Source: FEN-1219 sp963810755 (GTDB lineage: Bacteria; Pseudomonadota; Gammaproteobacteria; Steroidobacterales; Rariloculaceae). From it: DNA of 64,000 bases. The notes under the pieces were generated by a model. The model had not been told where the DNA came from, made no database searches, and was given only the letters and a program-made list of their open reading frames with translations. The position numbers were made by a program, and so were the translations under genes. Position 1 is the first letter of the stretch. Each line of letters starts with the position of its first letter. Shown in pieces: positions 17,224-26,816 of the stretch. The stretch lies in NCBI GenBank assembly GCA_963810755.1, contig CAWEOP010000004.1:136709-200708 (forward strand). Direction: 5' to 3'.

Positions 17224-19899
17224 GTGGCGATCAGCCCGGAGAAACCATTGGAGGGCGCTGTGCCGCTGATCGACCGCGCGGCGCTCGATCGCGCGCTCTG
17301 CGGCGACACCACCGCGGTGGGCGCGTTCCGCGAAGCGCAGCGCCAAGCGAGTGAGCGGCTCGGCGAACGGTTCCGGCGCAACGACCCGATCGAGGCGCTC
17401 GTGCGTGCGCGCGCCGAGATCGTCGACCAGATCATCCTTGCGGCTTGGCTCCACTATTCCGAGGATCTGCGCAACTCCGCCGACCTCGTCGCCGTGGGCG
17501 GCTACGGCCGCGGCGAGCTGCATCCGCAGTCCGACATCGACCTGCTCGTCCTGCTCGACGGCGCCACCGAGAACAATGCGGACGAGGCTATCGGCCGGTT
17601 CCTGACCTTCCTGTGGGACATCGGGCTCGAGGTCGGGCACAGCGTGCGGACGCTCGACGACTGCGAGGCGCAGGCGCGCAGCGACGTCACAGTGCTCACG
17701 ACGCTGATGGAGACGCGCCTCTTGCACGGCCCCGGCAAGCTGTTCGCGGAGCTGCCGATCCGAATCGGCACGGATAGGATGTGGAACAGCGCGGAGTTCT
17801 TCCGCGCCAAGCTCGACGAGCAGACGGCGCGGCACGCCCGCTACCACGACACCGCCTACAACCTCGAGCCCAACGTCAAAGGCAGCCCGGGCGGCCTGCG
17901 CGATATCCAGATGATCAGCTGGCTCGCGCGCCGGCACCTCGACGCGAAGCAGCTCCAGGATCTCGTCCAGTACAAGTTCCTCACCGAGGGGCAGCTCCGA
18001 ATCCTCGTGGCCGGCCAGGCATTCCTGTGGCGGATTCGCTTCGGGTTGCACCTGCTCACGGGCCGCCGCGAAGATCGCCTGCTGTTCGATCACCAGGTAA
18101 AGCTCGCGCAGATGCTCGGCTACGAGGACGCGAGCTTCACGCTCGCGGTCGAGCAGCTGATGCAGCGCTACTACCGGACGGTGATGGAGCTCAGCCGTCT
18201 CAACGAGATGCTGCTGCAGCTCTTCGAGGAAGCGATCCTGCTCGACAAGGACGAGCCGGCGTTTCCGCTCGGCCCGCGATTCCAGAGCCGCAACGGCTAC
18301 CTCGAGGTGGCCGACGATCAGGTGTTTGCGCGCGAGCCGTCTGCGCTCCTCGAGATTTTCCTGCTGCTCGAGCAGAACCTCGAGCTGCGCGGCGTCAACG
18401 CGCGCACGATCGCGCTCGTGAAGCAGCACCTCTGGCTCATCGACGAGGAGTTCCGCCAGAACCCGCGCCATCATCGGTTGTTCCTCGACATCCTGCGCGC
18501 GCCGCAAGGCGTCACGCGCACGCTGAAGCGAATGAACACCTACGGCGTGCTGGGGCTCTACATCCCGGCTTTCGGGCGCATCGTGGGCCGAATGCAGTAC
18601 GACCTGTTCCACGCTTACACGGTCGACGCGCACACGCTGTTCGTCGTCGAAAACTTGAGGCGGTTCGCACTACCGCGATTCGACGACGAGTTCCCCGCAT
18701 GCAGCGCCGTGATGCAGCGGCTCGAGAAGCCGGAGGTCGCATATCTCGCGGGCCTGTTCCACGACATCGCAAAGGGTCGCGGCGGCGATCATTCGGAGCT
18801 CGGCGCGGTCGACGCGGAGGCGTTCTGCTTGGAGCACGGCATGAGCCGTTACGACGCACGGCTCGTCGCATGGCTCGTGCAGCACCACTTGCTGTTGTCG
18901 CTCACCGCGCAGAAGAAGGACCTGAACGACCCGAATATCGTCAACGAGTTCGCACGCACGGTCGGCGACCAGACCCACCTCGACTATCTCTACGTGCTCA
19001 CCGTGGCCGACGTCCGCGGCACGAACCCAAAGATCTGGAACTCGTGGAAGGACACGCTGTTCTGGGAGCTCTATCAGTCGACACGCCGGGCGCTGCGCCG
19101 CGGTGTGTCGAATCCGATCGACAAGGAAGAGCTCATTCAAGGCAGGCAAGCCCAAGCCGAGCGGTCGCTGCTCCAAGCCGGGCTGCCCCCGGATCGCTGG
19201 CAGCACATCTGGTCGACGTTCACCGAAGAGTACTTCCTGCGCCATCGACCCGAGGAGATCGCGTGGCACACGCGCGTGCTCGCCGAGAGCCCGAATCCCG
19301 GTTCGATCATCGTCGACGTGAACGACGCCGTCGCGCCCGGCCTCACTTCGATCGCGCTCTACTCGCCCGAGGAGACACGCTCGTTCATGCGCGCAACCGC
19401 GGTGCTCGACGAGCTTGGGCTCACCATCGTCGACGCTCGGATCGTGCCGCTGTCCGCGACGCAGAGCCTCGACACCTATTGCGTGCTCGAAAGCGACGGC
19501 AGCCCGATCAGTGATCGGCGCAGGCTCGAGGAGATCCGGGGCCGCTTGTTGAAGGCGCTCGCGAGCGGCAGCCGCGAGACGCTGAAGGTCACGCGGCGCG
19601 CACCGCGCCAGGTGCGGATGTTCACGACGGCCGTCCAGGTCGCGATCTCGCAGGATCCGAAGAACCGCCGCACCGTGATCGAGCTCGTCGCGGGCGACCG
19701 CCCCGGGCTGCTGTTCCAAGTCGCGAAGGTGTTCGATCAGGAGCGCGTGGCGCTCCAGAACGCGAAGGTCGCGACCGTCGGCGAGCGCGCGGAGGACGTG
19801 TTCTTCGTCACCACGTTCGACAATCAGCCGCTCGACGAGGCGAAGTGTGAGAGCCTCGGCAAGGCGCTGCGCGAGAGCCTCGCCGAGAGCCGTCAGTAA
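17224..19899 (+). CDS. glnD: Bifunctional PII uridylyltransferase / uridylyl-removing enzyme
   Basis: Nitrogen sensor that adds or removes UMP on PII proteins according to glutamine. Domain order in 891 residues: nucleotidyltransferase with GGYGRGELHPQSDIDLLVL (about 97-115), a long helical linker, an HD domain with GLFHDIAKGRGGDHSELG (about 510-527), and two C-terminal ACT domains (about 700-780 and 815-890, the latter beginning TVIELVAGDRPGLLFQVAK). The GTG at 17224 follows map immediately. A GTG at 17260 has a better GGAGG site and may be the true start, giving 879 residues. Confidence 0.96.
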   Translation: MAISPEKPLEGAVPLIDRAALDRALCGDTTAVGAFREAQRQASERLGERFRRNDPIEALVRARAEIVDQIILAAWLHYSEDLRNSADLVAVGGYGRGELHPQSDIDLLVLLDGATENNADEAIGRFLTFLWDIGLEVGHSVRTLDDCEAQARSDVTVLTTLMETRLLHGPGKLFAELPIRIGTDRMWNSAEFFRAKLDEQTARHARYHDTAYNLEPNVKGSPGGLRDIQMISWLARRHLDAKQLQDLVQYKFLTEGQLRILVAGQAFLWRIRFGLHLLTGRREDRLLFDHQVKLAQMLGYEDASFTLAVEQLMQRYYRTVMELSRLNEMLLQLFEEAILLDKDEPAFPLGPRFQSRNGYLEVADDQVFAREPSALLEIFLLLEQNLELRGVNARTIALVKQHLWLIDEEFRQNPRHHRLFLDILRAPQGVTRTLKRMNTYGVLGLYIPAFGRIVGRMQYDLFHAYTVDAHTLFVVENLRRFALPRFDDEFPACSAVMQRLEKPEVAYLAGLFHDIAKGRGGDHSELGAVDAEAFCLEHGMSRYDARLVAWLVQHHLLLSLTAQKKDLNDPNIVNEFARTVGDQTHLDYLYVLTVADVRGTNPKIWNSWKDTLFWELYQSTRRALRRGVSNPIDKEELIQGRQAQAERSLLQAGLPPDRWQHIWSTFTEEYFLRHRPEEIAWHTRVLAESPNPGSIIVDVNDAVAPGLTSIALYSPEETRSFMRATAVLDELGLTIVDARIVPLSATQSLDTYCVLESDGSPISDRRRLEEIRGRLLKALASGSRETLKVTRRAPRQVRMFTTAVQVAISQDPKNRRTVIELVAGDRPGLLFQVAKVFDQERVALQNAKVATVGERAEDVFFVTTFDNQPLDEAKCESLGKALRESLAESRQ

Positions 19900-19924
19900 G
19901 ATCGCGCGAACAGGAAGGAAGGCA

Positions 19925-20750
19925 GTGAGCAATCTCAGCGACGTCATCGCACGCGGTTGGGAGCGGCGCACCGAGCTCGGGCCCGGCAAGGTCGACAACG
20001 AGCTGCGCGACGCGATCGAGCAATGTATCGCGGGTCTCGACGACGGCACGCTGCGCGTCGCCGAGAAGCAAGGGGGTACTTGGGTCGTCAACCAGTGGCT
20101 CAAGCAAGCCGTGCTGCTGTCGTTCCGGACGAGCGACAACCGCGTGATCGAGAACGGCTACACGCGCTTCTTCGACAAGGTACCCTCCAAGTACGCGTCA
20201 TACGACGCCGAGAAATTCCGCGCGAGCGGCACGCGCGTAGTGCCGGACGCCGTCGTGCGTCGCGGCGCGTTCATTGCGCCCGACGTCGTGTTGATGCCGT
20301 CGTTCGTGAACATCGGCGCGTACGTCGACAAGGGCTCGATGATCGACACGTGGGCGACGGTCGGCAGCTGCGCGCAAATCGGCAAGGGCGTGCACCTGTC
20401 GGGCGGTGCCGGCATCGGCGGCGTGCTCGAGCCGCTCCAAGCCGCGCCGACGATCATCGAGGACAACTGCTTCGTCGGCGCACGGTCCGAGGTCGTCGAA
20501 GGCGTGATCGTCGAGCACGGCAGCGTGCTCGGGATGGGCGTCTACATCGGCCAGAGCACGCGGATCTACGACCGCGCGACGGGCGAGGTGCTCTACGGCC
20601 GCGTGCCGGCGGGCTCGGTCGTCGTCGTCGGGAAGCCTGCCGTCGAAGGACGGAAAGTACTCGCTCTACTGCGCGGTGATCGTGAAGAAGGTCGACGAGA
20701 AGACGCGCTCGAAGACCTCGCTCAACGAGCTGCTCCGCGCAGCCGACTAA
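19925..20750 (+). CDS. dapD: Tetrahydrodipicolinate N-succinyltransferase, one apparent frameshift
   Basis: Acylates tetrahydrodipicolinate in the succinylase branch of lysine and diaminopimelate synthesis. The GTG at 19925 is preceded by AGGAAGG. Hexapeptide repeats fill the second half (MPSFVNIGAYVDKGSMIDTW). Near 20629-20634, in GTCGTCGGGAAGCCTG, one extra base breaks the frame; removing it gives SLPSKDGKYSLYCAVIVKKV and then NELLRAAD with a TAA at 20748-20750. The restored 274 residues match the E. coli length. Without correction the frame runs on to 20779 into the convergent pstB. A base-calling error is likely because the gene is normally essential. dapE lies 5 kb away, on the other side of pst. 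Confidence 0.92.
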
Positions 20751-20759
20751 CGCGAGCGG

Positions 20760-21650
20760 TCAGCCGAAACGGCCCGTGATGTAGTCTTCCGTGAGCTTGT
20801 GCCGCGGGTTCGTGAAGATGTCATCCGTGTCGCCCACCTCGATCAGCTTGCCGAGATGGAAGTACGCAGTGCGCTGCGACACGCGCGCGGCCTGCTGCAT
20901 CGAGTGCGTGACGATCACGATCGCGTAGTTCTGCTTGAGCTCGTCGATCAGGTCCTCGATGCGCGCCGTCGCGATCGGATCGAGCGCCGAGCACGGCTCG
21001 TCCATCAGGATCACTTCCGGATTCACGGCGATCGTGCGCGCGATACAGAGCCGCTGTTGTTGGCCGCCGGATAACCCGGTTCCCGGCTCTTCCAAACGGT
21101 CCTTCACTTCGGTCCACAGACCCGCGCGCTCCAGGCTCGTCTGCACGATCTCGTCGAGCTCCACGCGGTCGCGCGCTAGCCCGTGGATGCGCGGGCCGTA
21201 CGCGACGTTGTCGTAGACGGATTTCGGGAACGGATTCGGTTTCTGGAACACCATGCCGACGCGCGCGCGCAGCATCACGACGTCCATGTGGCGCCCGTAG
21301 ATGTTCTCGCCGTCGAGCGTGATGTCGCCCGTGACGCGCGCGGAGTCGATGGTGTCGTTCATGCGGTTCAAGCAGCGGATGAACGTCGACTTGCCGCAGC
21401 CCGATGGACCGATGAGAGCGATGACTTCGTTCAGGCCGACGTCGAGATTCACGCGTTGTATCGCGTGATTGTCGCCGTAGAACACGTCGACCTTGCGCGC
21501 CTGCATCACGGGTTTGGCCGCCGTGAAGTCGCCGACGGTTCGGTAACCTTCGTCGACGGCTTCTACCGCCGGTTGTGTCGATGGCGGGGCTGCGGTTTGT
21601 GATGCGGCCTCGGACACGTTGTTGCTCTTTGGTTCTACGGCGAGATTCAC
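20760..21650 (-). CDS. pstB: Phosphate ABC transporter ATPase
   Basis: Energises high-affinity phosphate uptake. In the 296-residue protein the Walker A motif is IGPSGCGKST, the signature LSGGQQQRLCIARTI and Walker B VILMDEPCSALDP, with the switch histidine in IVIVTHSMQQA. The first 40 residues are an unconserved extension, as in several relatives. It is the last gene of pstSCAB, and phoU is not next to it, unlike E. coli. It is convergent with dapD. Confidence 0.97.
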   Translation of the reverse strand: MNLAVEPKSNNVSEAASQTAAPPSTQPAVEAVDEGYRTVGDFTAAKPVMQARKVDVFYGDNHAIQRVNLDVGLNEVIALIGPSGCGKSTFIRCLNRMNDTIDSARVTGDITLDGENIYGRHMDVVMLRARVGMVFQKPNPFPKSVYDNVAYGPRIHGLARDRVELDEIVQTSLERAGLWTEVKDRLEEPGTGLSGGQQQRLCIARTIAVNPEVILMDEPCSALDPIATARIEDLIDELKQNYAIVIVTHSMQQAARVSQRTAYFHLGKLIEVGDTDDIFTNPRHKLTEDYITGRFG

Positions 21651-21680
21651 AGTCTACCCCAAGATTTGGCGACGAGGCTC

Positions 21681-22967
21681 CTAGTAGCGGCGCTCGAAAC
21701 GTTTCCGTAGCAATATCGCGGTGGCGTTCATCACGAGTAGGAACAACAGCAGAATGATGATCGCCGCCGACGTGCGCTCGACGAACGCGCGCTCCGGGCT
21801 GTCGGCCCACAGGTACACCTGCACGGGCAGCGCGGTCGAAGGATCGAGCGGCGACTCCGGAATGTCGACGATGAACGCGACCATGCCGATCATCAGGAGC
21901 GGCGCGGATTCGCCGAGCGCTCTCGCCATGCCGATGATGGTGCCGGTCAGCATGCCGGGCATCGCGAGCGGCAGGACGTGGTGCATCACCATTTGCATCT
22001 TCGATGCGCCGAGGCCGAGCGCGGCCTCGCGGATCGAGGGCGGCACCGCGGTCAACGCGGCTCGCGACGCGATGATGATCACGGGCAGCGTCATCAGGCT
22101 CAGCACGAGCCCGCCGACCAGAGGCGCGGAGCGCGGCAATCCGAACGCGTTGATGAACAAGGCGAGACCGAGCAGGCCGAACACGATCGACGGCACGGCA
22201 GCGAGGTTGTTGATGTTCACCTCGATCAGATCGGTCCAGCGGTTGCGCGGCGCGAACTCCTCGAGATACATCGCGGTCGCCACGCCGAGCGGGAACGACA
22301 AGAGCAGCGTCACGAGCAGCATGAAGAACGACCCGACCGTGGCGCTCCAAATACCCGCGAGCTCCGGATCGCGCGAATCACCGGCCGTGAAGAAGTAGCG
22401 GTTGAAACGCAGCCCGATCCGCTGCTCCTGCTCGAGCTTTTCGACCCATGCGAGCTGGCGGTCGTCGATGCGCCGGTCGGCCTCGGGCAGATCGCGGCTC
22501 ACGTGGCCTTTGACGAGCACGTCGACGTCGTCGTCGGCGACCAGCCAGACGCTGATCGTCGAGCCGACGGCCTCGGGATTGCTCGCCACGTATTCTTTGA
22601 GCTCGAGGCCCGCACCCGGGCTCACGAGAGCGAAGAGATCGCGCAACTCCGCACGCGCCCTCACATCGGGGAACAGCGCACTCATCGCGTCGCGCACCAG
22701 GCGCTGGTAGTCGGCAGTCGCCCGCACGGCCGGGTCGCGCGTGTTGTCGGGATCGATCACGGCGGCGTCGAGCTTCACGTCGAGCAAGATCCGGGTCTGC
22801 TGCAGCGCCGTGTAGCCGTTCGCGACCAGCGTATAGAAGAAGAACGCGAGGAAGCCCAAGCCGACCATCAACGCGCCGAGGCCCGCCGCCTTGAAGAGCC
22901 GCTCGTTGCGATAGCGCCGGCCGATGCCGCGCGCCACGAGCTCTTTGACACCGGGCACGTTACTCAT
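21681..22967 (-). CDS. pstA: Phosphate ABC transporter permease PstA
   Basis: Inner-membrane half of the phosphate channel. The 428-residue protein has one membrane segment near residues 28-50, then a large periplasmic insert (about 50-205), then the permease core with five segments and the EAA-type loop REAALGLGASKMQMVMHHVLP. It is longer than E. coli PstA (about 296) because of the insert, an organisation seen in some proteobacterial Pst systems. The start overlaps the pstC stop. Confidence 0.94.
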   Translation of the reverse strand: MSNVPGVKELVARGIGRRYRNERLFKAAGLGALMVGLGFLAFFFYTLVANGYTALQQTRILLDVKLDAAVIDPDNTRDPAVRATADYQRLVRDAMSALFPDVRARAELRDLFALVSPGAGLELKEYVASNPEAVGSTISVWLVADDDVDVLVKGHVSRDLPEADRRIDDRQLAWVEKLEQEQRIGLRFNRYFFTAGDSRDPELAGIWSATVGSFFMLLVTLLLSFPLGVATAMYLEEFAPRNRWTDLIEVNINNLAAVPSIVFGLLGLALFINAFGLPRSAPLVGGLVLSLMTLPVIIIASRAALTAVPPSIREAALGLGASKMQMVMHHVLPLAMPGMLTGTIIGMARALGESAPLLMIGMVAFIVDIPESPLDPSTALPVQVYLWADSPERAFVERTSAAIIILLLFLLVMNATAILLRKRFERRY

Positions 22968-24345
22968 ACTGCTCCCGGTAGCGGCGCACGACGCGCAGCG
23001 CGATCACGTTCAGCACGAGCGTGACGAGGAACAGCACGAGCCCGAGCGCAAACGCAGCGAGCGTCTTCGGGCTGTCGAACTCCTGGTCGCCGATCAGCAG
23101 CGTCACGATCTGCACCGTGACCGTGGTCACCGCCGCGAACGGGTTGGCGGTGAGATTCGCGGCGAGGCCCGCGGCCATCACGACGATCATCGTCTCGCCG
23201 ATCGCGCGGGACACGGCGAGCAGCACCGCACCGACGATGCCCGGCAGCGCCGCCGGGAAGACGACGTTCCGAATCGTCTCGGACCGCGTCGCACCGAGGC
23301 CGTACGAGCCGTCGCGCAGCGCCTGCGGCACCGCTGTGATCACGTCGTCGGACAGCGACGACACGAACGGAATGATCATGATGCCCATCACGAGCCCGGC
23401 GCCGAGCGCGCTCTCGGACGCGACGTCTAGCCCGAACGATTCGCCGAGCCCCCGCAGGATCGGACCGACCGTGAGCGCGGCGAAGTAGCCGTACACCACC
23501 GTGGGAATTCCCGCGAGAATCTCGAGCATCGGCTTCGCGTAGTTGCGGAGCCGCGGGCTCGCATACTCGGACAGGTAGATCGCGGACATCAGACCGACCG
23601 GAACCGCGACCAGCATCGCGATCCCCGAGATCAATAGCGTGCCCGCGAACAGCGGAACCGCACCGAACGCGCCGGACGATCCCACCTGGTCCGCGCGAAT
23701 GGCCGTCTGCGGGCTCCAGCTCAGTCCGAACAGGAACTCGACCGGCGAGACCTGGCGGAAAAATCGCAGCGCCTCGAACAACACCGACAGAAATATTCCG
23801 ATCGTCGTCAAGATCGCGACGAGCGACGCGCCGACCAGCAGGTACTCGATCGCGCGCTCGACGCGATTGCGCGCGCGAAACGACGGCCGCACGCGGTAGA
23901 ACGCCCACGCGAGGCAGACCAGCCCGAGCACGAGCACGGCGCCCGTCGAGAGGTTGCGGCTCAGCTGGCGCAGCGCGGCGTATTGATCCGCGGCCGCCAG
24001 GATGTCCGCGCCCGGGCTGCTCGAGACGATGTTGCCTTCGACGAGGTTGCGGATGTCGTTGTAGACGAGCCCGAGCTGCTCCTGGGGAAGCGCGCGCAGC
24101 GTCTCGGGCAAGCCGGACAGCACGGCGTCGCGCAGCCACATCGGCTCGAACGTCTGCCACAGGGTCAACAGCACGACGGCCGGGATCACGCACCAGAGCG
24201 CAACGTATCCGCCGTGATAGCCCGGCAACGAGTGCGCCGTCCGCGGCCCGGCCGCGAGCGCGCCCGCGATCGCGCGCTGCCGGCCCACGTAATAGGCCAG
24301 CACCGCCAGACCGACGACCAGTATCAGCAGCGTCGAAGGAGCCAA
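22960..24345 (-). CDS. pstC: Phosphate ABC transporter permease PstC
   Basis: Partner permease of PstA. Of 461 residues, an N-terminal segment (LLILVVGLAVLAYYVGRQ) and a second near 50 are followed by a periplasmic stretch, then the core with the conserved loop LRDGSYGLGATRSETIRNVV. The start codon appears to be TTG at 24345. Longer than E. coli PstC (319), matching the enlarged PstA, so the pair probably co-evolved. It is followed by pstA with an overlap and lies 46 bases after pstS. Confidence 0.94.
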   Translation of the reverse strand: MAPSTLLILVVGLAVLAYYVGRQRAIAGALAAGPRTAHSLPGYHGGYVALWCVIPAVVLLTLWQTFEPMWLRDAVLSGLPETLRALPQEQLGLVYNDIRNLVEGNIVSSSPGADILAAADQYAALRQLSRNLSTGAVLVLGLVCLAWAFYRVRPSFRARNRVERAIEYLLVGASLVAILTTIGIFLSVLFEALRFFRQVSPVEFLFGLSWSPQTAIRADQVGSSGAFGAVPLFAGTLLISGIAMLVAVPVGLMSAIYLSEYASPRLRNYAKPMLEILAGIPTVVYGYFAALTVGPILRGLGESFGLDVASESALGAGLVMGIMIIPFVSSLSDDVITAVPQALRDGSYGLGATRSETIRNVVFPAALPGIVGAVLLAVSRAIGETMIVVMAAGLAANLTANPFAAVTTVTVQIVTLLIGDQEFDSPKTLAAFALGLVLFLVTLVLNVIALRVVRRYREQYE

Positions 24346-24391
24346 GCAGATTCCGCGCTAGTTGTGCGTCGTCGCAGTGTGCCGCAAAGGA

Positions 24392-25452
24392 TCAAGGATT
24401 CAACTTCAAATTCGTCAGCGCCTGCACCTGCGCGAGGACCTGCTTGCGCTCCTGCTCCGGCAGCGGGACGAGGCCTTTGTCGGAAAGATAGCCGAAGTCG
24501 CCCCAGGCGGAATCGCTGGTGAATTCCTTCAGGTACTCGCGGATACCGGGAATCACGTCGACGTGCGCTTTCTTCACATAGAAATAGAGGGGCCGCGAGA
24601 TCGGGTACTTGCCTTCGGCGATCGAATCGAAGTCCGGGACGACGCCGTTGATGTGGGCACCTTGCACCTTGTCCGCGTTCTGCTCGAGGAAGCTGTAGCC
24701 GAAGATGCCGAACGCCGTCGGGTTCGAGGCGAGCTTCTGCACGATGAGGTTGTCGTTCTCGCCGGCTTCGATATAGCGGCCGTCCTCGCGGATCGTGTGG
24801 CACGCCGCGACGAGGGCGTCGCTCGGGAGCTTCGCGACCCAGTCGATGGACTTGCAGCCGCCATCCATCGCGAGCTCGAGGAACGCGTCGCGCGTGCCCG
24901 AAGTCGGCGGCGGGCCAAGCACCTCGATATCGACGGCCGGCAGCTTCGAATTCACTTCGGCCCAAGTACGGTACGGATTCGCAACGAGCTTCTGGCCGCC
25001 CGCGGGATCGGGCACGTTCTTCGCGAGCGCGAGGTACACGTCGCGGAGCGACAGATTGAGCGGCGCGGAAGTCTTGGCGTTCGCGAGCACGATGCCATCG
25101 AAGCCGATCTTCACCTCGACGATCGCGTCTACGCCGTTCTTCGCGCAGGTCGCAACCTCGGTCGGCGTGATCCGACGTGACGAGTTCGCGATGTCCGGAT
25201 GCTCGACGCCGACACCGTTGCAGAACAGCTTGAGGCCGCCGCCGCTGCCGGTGGATTCGATCTTCGGAGTCTTGAAGCTCGTCTTCCGGCCGAACTGCTC
25301 GGCGACGACGGTTGCAAATGGGTAGACGGTCGATGAGCCGACGATGCTGATATAGTCCCGGACCGCTTGAGCTTCCGGCGGCGTTGGCGCTGCCGCACGC
25401 CACGACCAAACCGACGACCAACGAGAATGAGTGGCGAGCTATGATTCCCCAT
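24392..25452 (-). CDS. pstS: Phosphate-binding protein PstS, frameshifted near the N-terminus
   Basis: Periplasmic phosphate receptor for PstCAB. The frame from about 25375 to 24392 is intact and typical: DYISIVGSSTVYPFATVVAE, ESTGSGGGLKLFC, and TSGTRDAFLELA. The signal sequence, SLVVGLVVACGSANAA with a possible lipobox cysteine, lies in another frame; one extra base near 25375-25378 (GCCGCCGGAAGC) would join the two. The ATG at 25452 has an excellent AGGAGG site but lies in a third frame, so a second indel near 25415-25440 is needed. No other start fits. Sequence error is the simplest explanation, since the mature part shows no decay. Confidence 0.88.
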
Positions 25453-25520
25453 GGATCCTCCTGACGAGTGGTGCGCGCGGCCGCGGGGTAACGCGGGTAG
25501 GCATTGTCGCCCCACGAGAC

Positions 25521-25538
25521 TAGCCAGAGAATGTTAAG
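25521..25538 (-). promoter_or_regulatory. Weak candidate Pho box upstream of pstS
   Basis: On the minus strand CTTAACATTCTCTGGCTA can be read as two 7-base half sites with a 4-base spacer, about 70 bases before the pstS start. The first half resembles that of the candidate site before phoB; the second is poor. Location and gene context favour PhoB control, but the match is weak. Confidence 0.3.
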
Positions 25539-25652
25539 GAATTATTGCAGACTGCCATACGGACGCCTGACTAGGCGTCTGAAGAACGCCGTACAACTCC
25601 ATGAAAGAATTGAAATACGGCCCTCGACTGGCGGGCCGACCACGGCACGACG

Positions 25653-26780
25653 ATGAATACGCTCGAGCTCGCCCGTGAGCTGATCCGCAAGCCCTCGGTC
25701 ACGCCGTCCGACGCGGGGTGTCAGGCGCTGATTTCGAGCCTGCTGCGCGCTGCGGGATTTCACACCGAGCCGCTGAGATTCGGCGAGGTGGACAACCTAT
25801 GGGCGCGCCGCGGCCGCTCGGCGCCCGCGCTCGTGTTCGCGGGGCACACCGACGTCGTGCCGCCGGGGCCGCGCGAGCAATGGAAGGTCGACCCGTTCGC
25901 CGCCGAGCTGGCGGGCGGCGAGCTCATCGGCCGCGGCGCGGCCGACATGAAGGGCAGCCTGGCCGCGATGGTCAACGCGTGCCGCCGGTTCGCGGAGCGA
26001 TATCCCGACGCACCGGGGTCTCTCGGGATGCTCATCACGAGCGACGAGGAAGGCGCCGCGGACGATGGGACGCTCAAGGTCATGGAGGCGCTCGCGGCGC
26101 GCGGCGAAAAATTCCAGTACTGCGTGGTCGGCGAGCCGTCGAGCGACGCGAAGCTCGGCGACACCGTGCGCGTCGGCCGGCGCGGCAGCCTCTCGGGGAT
26201 CATGACCGTGCGCGGCGTGCAGGGCCATGTCGCGTATCCGCTGCAATCCGACAATCCGATTCACGCGCTCGCGAAGTTCGTGACCGCGATCACTCGCGAG
26301 CCGATCGACGCGGGCAACGAGCACTTCCCCCCGACGACGTTCCAGATGGTGAACGTGCACTGCGACGCGGGCGCGCCGAACGTCGTGCCGGGCGAGCTGC
26401 AGTGCCGCTTCAACTTCCGCTACTCGAACGTGTGGACGCACGAGACGCTGTCGGCGCGGGTCGAGAAGCTGCTGAAGGATCTCGGCATCGAATACGAGCT
26501 TCGCTGGCGCGTCGCAGGCAAGCCGTTCCTCACGAAGCCCGGCAAGCTCACCGCCGCGGTGCAGACCGCGGTGCGCGAAGCGACCGGCCTCGACCCGGAG
26601 CTCTCGACGAGCGGCGGGACGTCGGACGGGCGGTTCATCGCGCCGTACGGCGTGGACGTGATCGAGCTTGGACCGCTGAACAAGACGATCCACTCGGTCG
26701 ACGAGCGCGTCGCGATCGACGACTTGGACCGCCTCGAGAAGATCTACTTCCGCATCGCCGAGCTGCTGCTGATCCCGTAG
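25653..26780 (+). CDS. dapE: Succinyl-diaminopimelate desuccinylase
   Basis: Zinc-dependent M20 peptidase-family enzyme that releases LL-diaminopimelate in lysine and cell-wall synthesis. The 375-residue protein starts MNTLELARELIRKPSVTPSD. Metal ligands are visible in FAGHTDVVPPG, GRGAADMKGS and TSDEEGAA, with the C-terminal ligand histidine in NKTIHSVDERV. It pairs with dapD in the succinylase pathway. It is divergent from pstS and is followed by a 242-bp palindromic element. Confidence 0.96.
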   Translation: MNTLELARELIRKPSVTPSDAGCQALISSLLRAAGFHTEPLRFGEVDNLWARRGRSAPALVFAGHTDVVPPGPREQWKVDPFAAELAGGELIGRGAADMKGSLAAMVNACRRFAERYPDAPGSLGMLITSDEEGAADDGTLKVMEALAARGEKFQYCVVGEPSSDAKLGDTVRVGRRGSLSGIMTVRGVQGHVAYPLQSDNPIHALAKFVTAITREPIDAGNEHFPPTTFQMVNVHCDAGAPNVVPGELQCRFNFRYSNVWTHETLSARVEKLLKDLGIEYELRWRVAGKPFLTKPGKLTAAVQTAVREATGLDPELSTSGGTSDGRFIAPYGVDVIELGPLNKTIHSVDERVAIDDLDRLEKIYFRIAELLLIP

Positions 26781-26816
26781 CGCCTTCCGTCCGCCGCCCG
26801 CGTCACGGTGAACGCG

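Noticed and set aside
20821..22350. 509-codon minus-strand frame across pstA and pstB
   Set aside because: It is an out-of-frame shadow of pstA and pstB, which carry all known motifs.
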